Below are positions 46,491 to 56,523 of a stretch of DNA of 63,962 bases, piece after piece. A model generated the notes under the pieces. The model ran no database searches, was not told the origin of the DNA, and saw only the letters and a program-made list of their open reading frames with translations. The DNA comes from Perkinsus olseni. Its lineage: Eukaryota > Perkinsozoa > Perkinsida. Position numbers and translations under genes: made by a program. Within the stretch, counting starts at the first letter, position 1. Every line of letters begins with the position of its first letter. The stretch is from assembly GCA_013115125.1 (NCBI GenBank), contig JABANN010000131.1:1-63962 (forward strand), written 5' to 3'.

Positions 46491-48043
46491 TTACAAGGCC
46501 GTTCCCCTCTCGAGATTAGCCTTGATCTCCTTAGTGTACCTGCAGAAAAAAAATGACCGGTGCCGGGATCGAACCTGCGCCCCAAGCCATACTTGCCGAA
46601 CTCCCTTTCGATCTTCCTATTGAAGTGCTGGTTACGAGCATTGATGTAATCAACATCCTCATCCGGATTGACCAGACGGCGTCTGAGACAAGGACCGCTC
46701 TACCATTGCCGCCAGTCCGTCGATGGCATAAGAAGAACTTTCAAATTAAGGAAGACAATAACATACTCATGAATAACTAATAACGGCAATCTGAGTGAGA
46801 GACCTTTCAGGATGCAGCGCTTTTACGATCATAATTTCTTCCCTCAACTTTCTTGGGATCAATTTTTTGAACCCTCACGAGTTTTCTTCGTTGATTCTTC
46901 TTCCGAACTTCCATGATTTATGAGTTTCTACTAGCCTACTCCCTACTTCATAATACTAGGAGAGCTTCTATCTAGTAATGATAAAACTACCTCCACCAAA
47001 ACTTTGAAACTGTCGCGAAATTCAAGAGTCCCAAAAAATCTGCAGCTCATACTCCCCCCCCCCACACCTGGAGAAGGCCCTCCGCTTGTCATCAGCTTTC
47101 TTCATGGCCTGGGCCAACCGCTCCTTGCCCTCCTCGGAAGGCTTCGCACTGACCAGATCCTCGTCATCGTAGAAGGCTTGCCCGAGAGCTTCCTTCTGCT
47201 TTTCATACCTGGCAAGGAGGGCTGGCGAAGGCTTCTATAGGGGGAGGGCCGTACTTCACTTCATTAAACTGCACATCCACAAGTTTCTTATCGTGCGCTC
47301 GATAGAGAGAATCCTGAGGTCGAGCATGCAAGATACAAAACAGGTCAACCTGAAGACCGCCTACTTCATTGAAGACCTCCCATCCAAAGGTATGATTATT
47401 GCCCTTTCGAGCCTTCTTCTCAGCCCTAGCCTCAGCCATCGATGCTTGCTCGTTGAGATACCATCGCGTGTGGTCCCAATCCTCCCCCTTCTTATACTCT
47501 GACCAACCACCACCTCCCAATTCCCAAGCACCTTCTCCAGTACTACTTCTCCGCTTCCCTCCTGTCCCCTCCGGAGCATCCTGATCTTCCCGAGGGCCCC
47601 CCTGCTGACCCTCCTTATCTTCCTTCAGCACCTCCTCTTGGTTAGCAACCCGCGCCTACCGGAAAATACAGTCACCACGCATCACACTGCCTCAAGGCTG
47701 GCCCTCTTCGCTAGTCGTCAGCGCAATAGTTTCACGATGGAAAGTCGCAAGCAATGCGGAAGATTCGATCCCAACTCACCTGGTTCATCTTCAATCTCAA
47801 CTCGAACATCCTCGCCTCCCTCTTATTCTTGAACCCAGCAGACGGCTGAATAATAACGTCCTGCTCAACCCACTCCAAGGGAAGGCGTCTCACCTTGACA
47901 GGAGTAGAAGATACTTCTTCGACCTCCGACTCGCTGCTGGCTCCAGCCTCGTCCTCATCGTCCTCCAAATCAATCGGTATGTCTTCCGCTGACTCCTCGC
48001 TTTCCGCAGCATTATCAAGCAGCTTTTTGCCTGCGATCAGCAT
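46491..48043 (-). CDS. SYF2: Pre-mRNA splicing factor SYF2
   Basis: SYF2 belongs to the Prp19/NineTeen complex of the active spliceosome. Six exons and 297 codons. The family core is plain: RMFELRLKMNQ-ARVANQEE, DHTRWYLNEQASMAEARA, DSLYRAHDKKLVDV, RRLVNPDEDVDYINARNQHF, and the end YTKEIKANLERGTAL. The N-terminal 90 residues are acidic (SEESAEDIPIDLEDDEDE) and lineage-specific. Introns: 46540-46592, 46683-47067 (385 nt), 47209-47254, 47314-47364 and 47656-47779. Intron 47314-47364 has a length divisible by three and no stop, so it reads through in frame; the insertion into the conserved DSLYRAH region shows it is an intron. Introns 46540 and 47314 are repeat-type (see findings). Confidence 0.95.
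46540..46592 (-). repeat. 53-nt intron with tRNA T-arm-like segment
   Basis: Contains GCGCAGGTTCGATCCCGGC and TCATTTTTTTTCTGCAG, matching the intron at 16242-16289 in an unrelated gene. Its boundaries are fixed by the conserved SYF2 protein (GK-YTKEIK). Confidence 0.8.
46800..47040. other. Interior of a long SYF2 intron
   Basis: AT-rich, with no gene or motif recognised beyond the splice signals of intron 46683-47067. Confidence 0.5.
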
Positions 48044-48067
48044 CAGTAACCGACCCCCCTGTTGGAC

Positions 48068-48856
48068 CTAGCCCGATGCCCCCGTACTACCCAAGGAAGC
48101 AGCAGTGGCGACCCCTTCAGCCCGGAGCTGCTTTCGGCTCTTGAATCGGCCTTGCTCGACTGCAGCTTTCCTCTCCTCTAGAGCCTCGTCCACTTCCTTT
48201 TTGCCAACCATACCACATTTCACGATAATTATATCAACGCGAGGGCGATCTTGGTCATCAGTCGGGACCTTCTCTATGGCTCTGATAACCTCCATGCCTC
48301 TAGTGACCCGTCCGAAGGGGACATGGCGGAAATCCAGCGCCCGAGACCTAGCGTACGTAACCATGTACTGCGAAGTGTTGTTGTGGCGCTTCTCTCCTTG
48401 ATAAGTGGTCGTCAAGATACCCGCCCCACTATGCTTGTTGATGGAACTACCATAAACGATATCGCCGGAGCGAACGCCCGAACCCTAGACCTACTTCTCA
48501 TCTCGGAAGGGTTTGCCGTAGACCGACAGACCACTGCTACCGTCATTAGCAACGATATCGCCTCCCTGCAGTCCCTCGCCCTTCACCGATTTGAAAATCT
48601 TCGAATTGCGGTAGGTCAGCTCAGGGCCGTATTCTCCCGTACCTACAGGATTTTCTTTACGCGATGACTATTATCCATAAGATATCCTTGCTTCGCTCCG
48701 CTAAGATTTGCCCCATTTTCCCGTCCTACATAGTCCTCTGAAGTTCTCAGCCGTCTCCGGACAGGTATCAGCGAAGAGTTCGAACTCCACCCGACCACCC
48801 GCAGCCGCGCCGATCTTCACCTCCAGAAACACGCGAGGGTTACGTCGATGCCTCAT
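48068..48856 (-). CDS. Cyclophilin-type peptidyl-prolyl isomerase (copy B)
   Basis: 217 codons in three coding exons. It begins MRHRRNPRVFLEVKIG, then RVEFELFADTCPETAENFRG, IFKSVKGEGLQGGDIV, HNNTSQYMVTYA and DFRHVPFGRVTRGMEVI, and ends in a basic/Ala-rich tail. The usual FHRVI is IFKSV and QFF/FIT is QYMVT, so the catalytic arginine is lost. It is probably a divergent, possibly inactive cyclophilin, such as spliceosomal types. Introns: 48447-48494 and 48643-48729; the latter contains a GCGGAGCGAAGC motif. A further intron ending at 48890, before the start, has the T-arm-like GGGTTCGATTCC. Confidence 0.85.
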
Positions 48857-49072
48857 GACGTTGTACAAGGGCGGAGAGACAAAACCCTGATGTCCGAACA
48901 TGGAATCGAACCCGGGACCTCCAAGTCCGCACTCGAACCCAACTGTAGCAGTAGGAAGAGGGTAAGGGGATTGGAAACAAGCACAGTTTTCAACAGTACA
49001 ACGATGATTCGGACGTATGAAGCCACTCGAGCGACTCTCTCTCAGCCACTCGGGGACGTAGTAAATAATAAT

Positions 49073-52000
49073 TCAGTTTCGCTTTCGTTTATGACCAGCA
49101 GCATGATGGTCCTTGGCATCCCCTGCAGCCAGTAGGGGTTGGCGTCTACTCATCCCCTCGTTGATCTCCTCCTTGGGTACGTCGTACATGAGCTTGAAGA
49201 GCCCTGTGCCGAGATGGACTGGGTTGCCCATGATGATGGACTCGGAGACACCGACGACCGGGTCTGGCCGATTGAACCTGGCCATCATCACCACGGTCTC
49301 CAATCGGTAGGAAATTGCAGGGAAATTCCGGCGGGTATATTCTCATAAAGGGGTACGTATAAAAACGCGGCGATTCCAAAACCGAGCTCGTTTCTTCCTG
49401 GACCAAAGATACCATCACCGAAAGACTCCCTTCACATCAAGTATGACAACTCCCGTACGTTTCAATTGGCCTGGCTGAGCTAAATACTGCGGAGATTGAC
49501 CAGAATTTCGCGCTAAGAAAAAAATTTCGCACCTTTTTTTCACGGCATGATAATAGGCAGTGAGATTCACAAGCAAGTCCATAAGTTTTCACTTCCGCAG
49601 CAAAAGAAGTTTAAGCTCGTTAATTCCGATCGACCGCTTCGACCTCAATAAAAGGGCGTATGGTCGTATTACTAGGATACGTTTTCTCAGAGTCAACCGG
49701 AGGGATCGATAGTTTTGACAGGAAGACCATCGGGCCAAACCCCAGCTTACACCGCGGCCTCGAAGAGGAAGTCCGACGTCTTCTCGAAGGAAGCAAGCAT
49801 CATAGTGGAGTTGCTCATCTTGGAGATACCAAATCGATTAATACCCAACGTCTCACCACGGTATCTGATCAAGGGAGAATGTCAACAACCAACCTACTCT
49901 CGTATCTTGCACGCTTCAACCTAAGATACCCCGTTAATATTACGTCATACAATCACCCAGCATCTGAATATGTCTGTAATCCACCGACATACCGAAGTGC
50001 TTCATAATGACATCAATCTCGGACATGATAGACTTCCTAGCCGCCTCGATGCCCAAAACTCTCTGCACCTCCAAGACGTGATTACTGACGGTCTTCTCAG
50101 CTACCACTCCCTCAATACCCATCACATCCTGCAGACCATAGCCCTCCACCAGCAGCGAGTATATAGTATCATTAGTGCCATCCTTAGCCTCTTCCTTATT
50201 TACCACCACCCTACTGCACTGCTTCAGTCCCTTCACGGAAGCTTGGGGAAGGGCATTCCTCAAGGCCTGCACTTCAAACCATAGCGTTTCCGGGTTGGGT
50301 GGGAGGGTACGGCCGCGACTGTCGACAGCTCCCGCCGGGCGGATCGCCAACTTCAGTTTTCCGCGGGACTCGATGCATTCTGGGCGGATCTTGAGCCCTC
50401 CCGGCAGCGCCCCCTTCGCGCAGAGAGCCTCCTTGAGCTCGTCCATGGTCAAGTCCAACTGCATCCTACGCAGGGTCTCACCACACAGCTTGACGATGAG
50501 GTAGACTCCCGAAGGTTCGTACACCTGAGGATGGACGAGTTGCGGAAAATTTGGTATCACCAAGCCAGTACCTGTTTAATATACTCGCAGATATCGCCAA
50601 GCACTGTCCTCTGAATCTTGCTCTTCACCATGAAGGCAGCCGCTTCCACCCGATCCTGTTCCAGCTTACCTGCAACCAAAGATACCCCTCACCGCAGCGC
50701 AAAGATTCCCTCCGCCCTACAGGAAATAATCGGCGTAGAGATGGTCTTAGCCGCGTTAATAATCTCCTTAATCCTAGGCACACCCAAAGTAACGTTCATG
50801 CTAGCAACGCCAGCAAAATGGAAGGTCTTCAGGGTCATCTGCGTCGCCGGTTCTCCGATACTCTGGGCACTCGTAGCCCCCACAGCCTCCCCAGGTTCCA
50901 TCAACGCCCTCCTGTACTTCCTCGCGCAGGTAGTCATGAAGGACCTCAACTGCGCTTCTGTCAAAGCACAGCTAAGGTCGCATAGTGTCCTCTCCCTCGC
51001 GTCGTTCGGGGACCTCTCGTCCACCGCCAGACCGACCTTCGCCCTCTCCTTCTCCATCTCGGTCGCCATATCCCCAATGAACTCCGTCAGATCCCCCGTA
51101 AACCTACTGGTGTCCAACGACGTTAGCGGACAGATGGACTTGACCTCCTGATCCACCTGCTGGATCAGTTGATTCGTCAAAGAACGATACTCCCTCGGTA
51201 AAAGAGCAACCTCATTGCTATGATGCTTCTCCACAACATGCTGGACGTGGTTCATCGTGTGCTCGAAATTCAAAGGCTTGCTCTTGCCCTCCATCATCGC
51301 CGGATTCAACCCATCATCACCGAACACGAACTGGACCACAGTGCCATCGCTCGTTCTCACCGTCATGTCGTACTTCAAACCCAGGTCCTCCAAAGCCTTG
51401 ATCAACTTCCTTTGCATGTACCCAGTCTCAGCCGTCTTCACAGCAGTATCAACCAACCCTTCTCGACCACCCATCGTATGGAAGAAGTACTCGAAGGGGT
51501 TCAACCCAGAAAAGAAGCTGTCCTCTACAAATCCTCGTGACTGCGGAGTCTTCGAAAATTTCTTGAAGTGCGGCAATGTTCTGTTCACAAAGCCGTTTTG
51601 GATCCGCTGGCCGCCCACATTCTGCTGTCCCAAGCACACAATCATCTGCGACAGGTTAATAGGGCTTCCCTTAGAGCCGCACTGCGCCATAATACGAGGT
51701 TTGTTAAACCTCGGAAGGACCTTCTCCAGCCTGTCACCCACAGAGTTTCGTATTTTTCCCAACTCGCCATTAATGACAGCCTCCAGCGTCTGCTCAGCAT
51801 CGCAGCCCGGTTTCAACGGCAACTTGCCTTGTTTGTACTCCTCTATTTTCTCTGCAACATACGCGTACTTCTCTGCCACTTGCTCTTTCTTAAAGGCCTC
51901 AATATCAGGGCTAGCAGTCACATCATCGATACCAAAGGACATCCCCCTCGTACCCAGCCACCGAGCGGACAGCTTCGACAAGCGCCCAAGGCAAGCAGCG

Positions 52001-54374
52001 GCCACGGCAGGAGAGTTGTCACGAATAAGGACGAAGGTTAGACCGGGCTTGGAGCCGCCGAGGATCTTCTTGCCCAGGTTACCCGCGATGAGCTCGGAGT
52101 TGTAGAAAATAACGTAACCGTCGTTGCGGCAGAAGTACGGATCGCCGTGACTGAAATTTTTCTCGGGCATTTCTAGGTTGACAAGTACCTGAGAGGACCA
52201 ACCAAAGATACCACAGAATTCATGAACGACCATGATCAACCTAAGATACCACAGATCTCATGAACGACCATGATCAACCTAAGATACCCCTCCCGTCTAT
52301 TACCGTGCTCTTATGCGACGGCCTCAACATCAACGATATCAACTGCTTCCCCGTCCACAACTGGACGGGCTTCATCACCTGAAAGTATAATTATCAATAC
52401 CATAAAACGACGAAATCCTTCTATTACCGTAGGCGGAGGTAACTCAAGAGACTCCGCAGCCTTACCGAAGTACCTGATGAAAGAAACGCTGATAGGCTCA
52501 AATCGTCTAAGTCAATTTTCCACTGAATCAAGACGTATCTAATATTTCGTGATGAGCCATAATCAACCTCGGCCGCCGCCCCCCTATTACATGGCGATAT
52601 TGGCGATCTTGTCCTTAGTCAAGAAAGTGTCCCTCTGCGTCAACAGCCAGGCAGAGGTGAGGAAATCCTGGGTGGCGGCCACGATAGGCTCACCATTCTT
52701 AGACGTAATAAGGTTGTTCTGCACCCCCATTAACGCCAATGCCTCCGCCCGGGCCTCCTGCGTTTGCGGCAGATGGATGTTCATCTCATCACCATCAAAA
52801 TCAGCGTTGTAAGGCGAACAAACGCACTCGTTGAAGCGGAAGGTCCTCCAGGGCATAACCTTAGCTCGGTGAGCCATGATACTCATTTTGTGCAGACTCG
52901 GCTGTCGATTGAATAGAACAACATCACCATCTTGCAGATGTCGCTCGACCACATCACCGTACTGCAGATCCGCAGCCAGCTCCTCCCGGATTTGCTTCTT
53001 GATAAACGCCAGATTTTTCACCCCGCCACTCTTAAGTCTGATAATATGGGCTCCCGGATGGCCCTCAGTTCCCCTGATCACCCGGTCCCTCAGCATGTCG
53101 ATGTTGGTACGGCAGACGACCTCCGGGAATGTCAGCTTCATAGCCGAGTATTGCGGTATGATAACTTCCGTCACCTCCAGATTGGGGTCCGGACTGATGA
53201 CCGTTCGACCGGAAAAATTCACGCGTTTTCCCGATAAATTTCCGCGAAATCTTCCCTCCTTTCCCTTCAACCTCGAACAGATACTCCTGATCGGCTTAGT
53301 AGTAGGCGCTGCTGCCGCCAAGCCCGTCGCCTCCGAGTTCATCATCAACGCCACTTGGGCCGACAACCACTGCCATTGCTCGGCCACTTGCTTCAACGTC
53401 CCTCCCCTCGAGAGAGTAGCTTTAATATTATTATTAGTAGCCACAATGTCGCTGGTCTGCACCGATAGATCATCTTCCTGCGTCCCCGCGTCGCCGATCT
53501 GCACGCTCGGTCGAATACACACCGGAGAGACCGGTACATGTGTCACCACCAGTCGCTCAGGTTGCGGAGGAAGCTTCAACATCTCCTGATCCGACGGAGG
53601 CATCTTGGCGAGTAAGGGAAGAAGGTGCAGAGGAGTCAGATCTTCATAAGCGACCTTACTGAGATGGTTCCCGATCTCGGGGTTGTTGGCAACAGCATCA
53701 GTGTACTGCTGTTGGTACTCTACTTTAGCTTGGTCCTTTGGGAGCTCATGGACCAGCGTCATGTACCCTCGAGTGCCCTTCTTAACCGCTCCATTATAAG
53801 CATCACAATAGGGGCATTGCCGAACCTTCTTGCACGTATCAACCAACTTCCTGAAGACACCCTTCTGCTGCTGGACGTCCTTAGTAGCCTTCCTCGTCCG
53901 ATTCAGCCACACCGATCGCTTCTCGGGAGCCAGCAGTACTCTGCCGCATCGCTTGCAAATCGCAGACAGCAGCAACTGGACGTGGCGGAAGTACCCCACG
54001 TGAAAGACGGGTAGTACCAACTTTATCGATCCAAAATGGCCCGGACATTCCCGAAAATTTTTCCCGCAGGTCTGGCAGTCGCTCATTCTGTTCATAGCCC
54101 CCAGTCGCGGGTCGTGACAGCCCAAGGCGAGCTGCTTGTGCGTCATGGGGTCGAAGTACCCCTGGTTCAAGACCTCAACTTCGCCGTACTTGGAAATTTC
54201 CTCGCCCGACATAATACCAAAATCAACGCCCTTGATGGCATAGCTCTCCCCGCCGTTCTCTGCTGACGGTATGGGCTCCTTGAGAAGATACTCGAGGCCT
54301 TCATCGTTATTACCGCCGCCACTGCTGCTGCCTTTGGGCGTCTCCACCTCCGTGGGGACGGCAGAAGCAGCCAT
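49073..54374 (-). CDS. RPC1: RNA polymerase III largest subunit (RPC1/RPC160)
   Basis: The catalytic subunit that transcribes tRNA and 5S rRNA. Eight exons and 1467 codons, close to family length. Landmarks: N-terminal zinc site [16 protein letters not shown] and [28 protein letters not shown]; the Mg-binding [56 protein letters not shown] with the trigger-loop [20 protein letters not shown]; and the Pol III-specific end [39 protein letters not shown] and [20 protein letters not shown]. These last segments separate it from RPB1 and RPA1. Introns: 49278-49750 (473 nt), 49865-49943, 50525-50571, 50670-50720, 52189-52303, 52379-52427, 52507-52590. The 54374 ATG ([10 protein letters not shown]) fits better than the in-frame Met at 54497. 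Confidence 0.97.
49865..49943 (-). repeat. RPC1 intron with paired GTATCTT / AAGATAC arms
   Basis: Inside the intron GTATCTTAGGTTGAAG is followed closely by GCAAGATAC, a complete small inverted-repeat unit. The acceptor CAG is again followed by exonic ATACC. It is the clearest single example of the repeat that recurs in other genes' introns. Confidence 0.8.
52189..52303 (-). repeat. RPC1 intron built of tandem 38-bp units
   Basis: Two adjacent 38-bp units starting GGTATCTTAGGTTGATCATG differ at two bases. A third partial unit begins GGTATCTTTGGTTG, then CTCAG ends the intron. The intron has grown by tandem duplication of the common repeat. Confidence 0.9.
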
Positions 54375-54677
54375 AGAGGGAAGACAAGACTGAAGTACAA
54401 GAGTTACGAAAGGAGTGGTATGGCGAATTGAAGATACGTAGCAAGGACAATGGGCGAGAACCTCTCCAACGGACACCACGATGCTTCGAATGAACAAAAT
54501 ACCACAACATGTACCAAATCTTGAGCGGAGCGAAGCTCTACTTTTTCATCGATTAGTTGGGCGCGCGCTAGTTTCCTCACGGACCGGGATGATGATGGTG
54601 ACGATCAACAACAGCAGCAGCTCGTGACTTAATCGCGTTTAGTTTCTTCTTCTTTTTCTCCTTTTCCTGCATACACC

Positions 54678-56049
54678 ATGTTTTTCGGAATGGACGACAT
54701 GTTCGGCGGGGCTGCTGGTCCGAAGAAGGACGTCGACACTCAAAAATTTTACGACGTCCTCGGGGTCAAGAAGGACGCGTCCAAAGCTGAAATTAAGAAG
54801 GCGTAAGTATCAATGAAGGGGGTATCCGAGGTCCATGCTGGCAGTTTACAAGCGGTAAAGATACGCTAGCTCAAGGATTCTCATTGGTAAGGTACCGGAA
54901 GCTCGCTTTGAAAGAGCATCCTGATAAGGGCGGTGACCCTGAGAAGTTCAAGGAGCTCACCCGCGCCTACGAGGTCCTCAGCGACGAGCAGAAGCGAGCA
55001 CGCTACGACAAGTTCGGCGAGGAGGGCGTCGACCAGGACGGTAGGCCAGCTCGAAAGCTCAACGTTCGTCCACAGCCCCGTTTCTAGGTATGGGCCCTGG
55101 CAACGCTGAGGATATCTTTGATATGGTCTTCGGTGGTGGTCGTGGTCGATCGACTGGCCCTCGGAAGGGGGAGGATATCTCTCACGTTTTGGAGGTCCCC
55201 TTGGCCCAGTTCTACAACGGTGCCACTAGGAAGCTCGCCATTAACAGGGTTGTTATCGACCGATCCTCGCCTATCACCACTTGCAACGCCTGCGACGGCC
55301 AAGGCGTGACGGTGAAGACGGTCCGGATGGGCCCGATGGTGCAGCAGATGCAATCGACTTGTCAACAGTGTCATGGCCAAGGACGCACTTTCAAGACTAA
55401 GAAGTCCAAGGAGATCATTGAGATTCACATTGAGAAGGGCATGAAGTCGGGCCAGCGGATTCCCTTCCGAGGGATGGCCGATGAGAGTAGCCCGGATGTC
55501 GAGCCAGGCGACCTGATAATCATCCTGAAGCAGAAGGAAAATGAAGACACTCCCTTCACTAGAAAGGGCAACGATTTGTTCTTGAGGAAGCCTATCAGTT
55601 TGGTGGAAGCTCTCACTGGTTACACGACCGTCGTCACCCATTTGGACGGCCGTAAGCTGATCGTACGGTCGAAGCCTGGCGACATCATCAAGCCCATTGA
55701 CCTCACCTCGCAGAAGCACTACTTGAAGTGCGTGAAGGGCGAGGGTATGCCCACCCATCAAAACCCCTTCCTTTGCGGCAACCTCTTCCTCATTCTCGAT
55801 ATTGTCTTCCCTGAGTCCCTCACTCCGGACGCCTGCGAGATCCTTCGAGAGATCCTCCCGGCTCCGACCGACGCGCCGATCATCACGGATCAGATGGAGG
55901 AGACCTACGAGCATCATGAGTTGGTGGACATGGACCCTAAGGAGAGCGCTGCGGCGACGGCTGGCTACGACAAGTCCAGCGAGGCATACGAGGAGGATGA
56001 CGAAGGCTCCATGCCAGGAGCTCAGAGGGTTCAGTGCGCTCAACAGTAG
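54678..56049 (+). CDS. Type-I DnaJ/HSP40 co-chaperone (YDJ1/DNAJA-like), copy 1
   Basis: 411 codons in three exons, with introns 54803-54891 and 55041-55087. J-domain: [20 protein letters not shown], then [14 protein letters not shown] with the HPD triad. A short G/F region follows, then the substrate-binding domain. The zinc region has only two C-x2-C-x-G-x-G motifs (CNACDGQG and CQQCHGQG), where YDJ1 has four. The protein ends CAQQ, a farnesylation-type CaaX box, as in YDJ1. It would stimulate HSP70 ATPase on cytosolic or ER-surface clients. Its tandem neighbour is a paralogue with the same layout. Confidence 0.96.
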
Positions 56050-56523
56050 TTGTTGTTGCAGCTGCTGGTCACGATGTCCTTCGGTGATGGTATTATTACT
56101 ATTATATTCCTGCAGCCACGGAGCTTCTGACTGAAGGGTCCTTTTCATTTTGACCGACCCTTTGTTGCGGCTGGTGAGCTGACGGGAAGAATTAGGAGAA
56201 ACACCGGTCGTCGTCGTCGTCGTCGTCGTTCATCTACTGTATCTTATAATACAGACTGTTGCTACTGACATCACCCCTACTGATCGATAACAGGGGCTCC
56301 CTTCTCAGGAGAGGGGTCCCTACGGAATTACTATCATTGCTATTCACTCCGCCCACTGCCCCCTAAGGGCGGCAGCAAAAACCAAATACCCGCTTCGCTC
56401 CGCCTGTGTTGTGTTCTGGGTTAATAGAAAGCAGCAGTGCTGTCCTTCTCAGCTTGGCCGGATTTACGTCGCCGGTTTTCGGTCGTTTTATTCTTGTATC
56501 CTACATCAACCCCTCCCTGAGAG

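Noticed and set aside
46540-46740. tRNA gene with intron (A-box near 46,700, B-box near 46,570)
   Set aside because: The supposed A-box lies in a different SYF2 intron, with a coding exon between it and the B-box. Acceptor stems do not pair.
47314-47364. Extra peptide inside SYF2 (GGLQVDLFCILHARPQ)
   Set aside because: It interrupts the conserved DSLYRAH region, has GT-AG ends and matches an intron repeat elsewhere, so it is treated as an intron.
48893-49014. tRNA-like unit bounded by GTCCGAA and TTCGGAC
   Set aside because: The 7-bp ends pair, but there is no D-arm and the T-stem has two mismatches of five. Part of it is an intron of cyclophilin B.
50670-50692. A 23-nt intron in RPC1
   Set aside because: The short GTGAGG...GCAG reading puts the next exon out of frame. 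A donor 28 bases upstream gives a 51-nt intron and the conserved protein.
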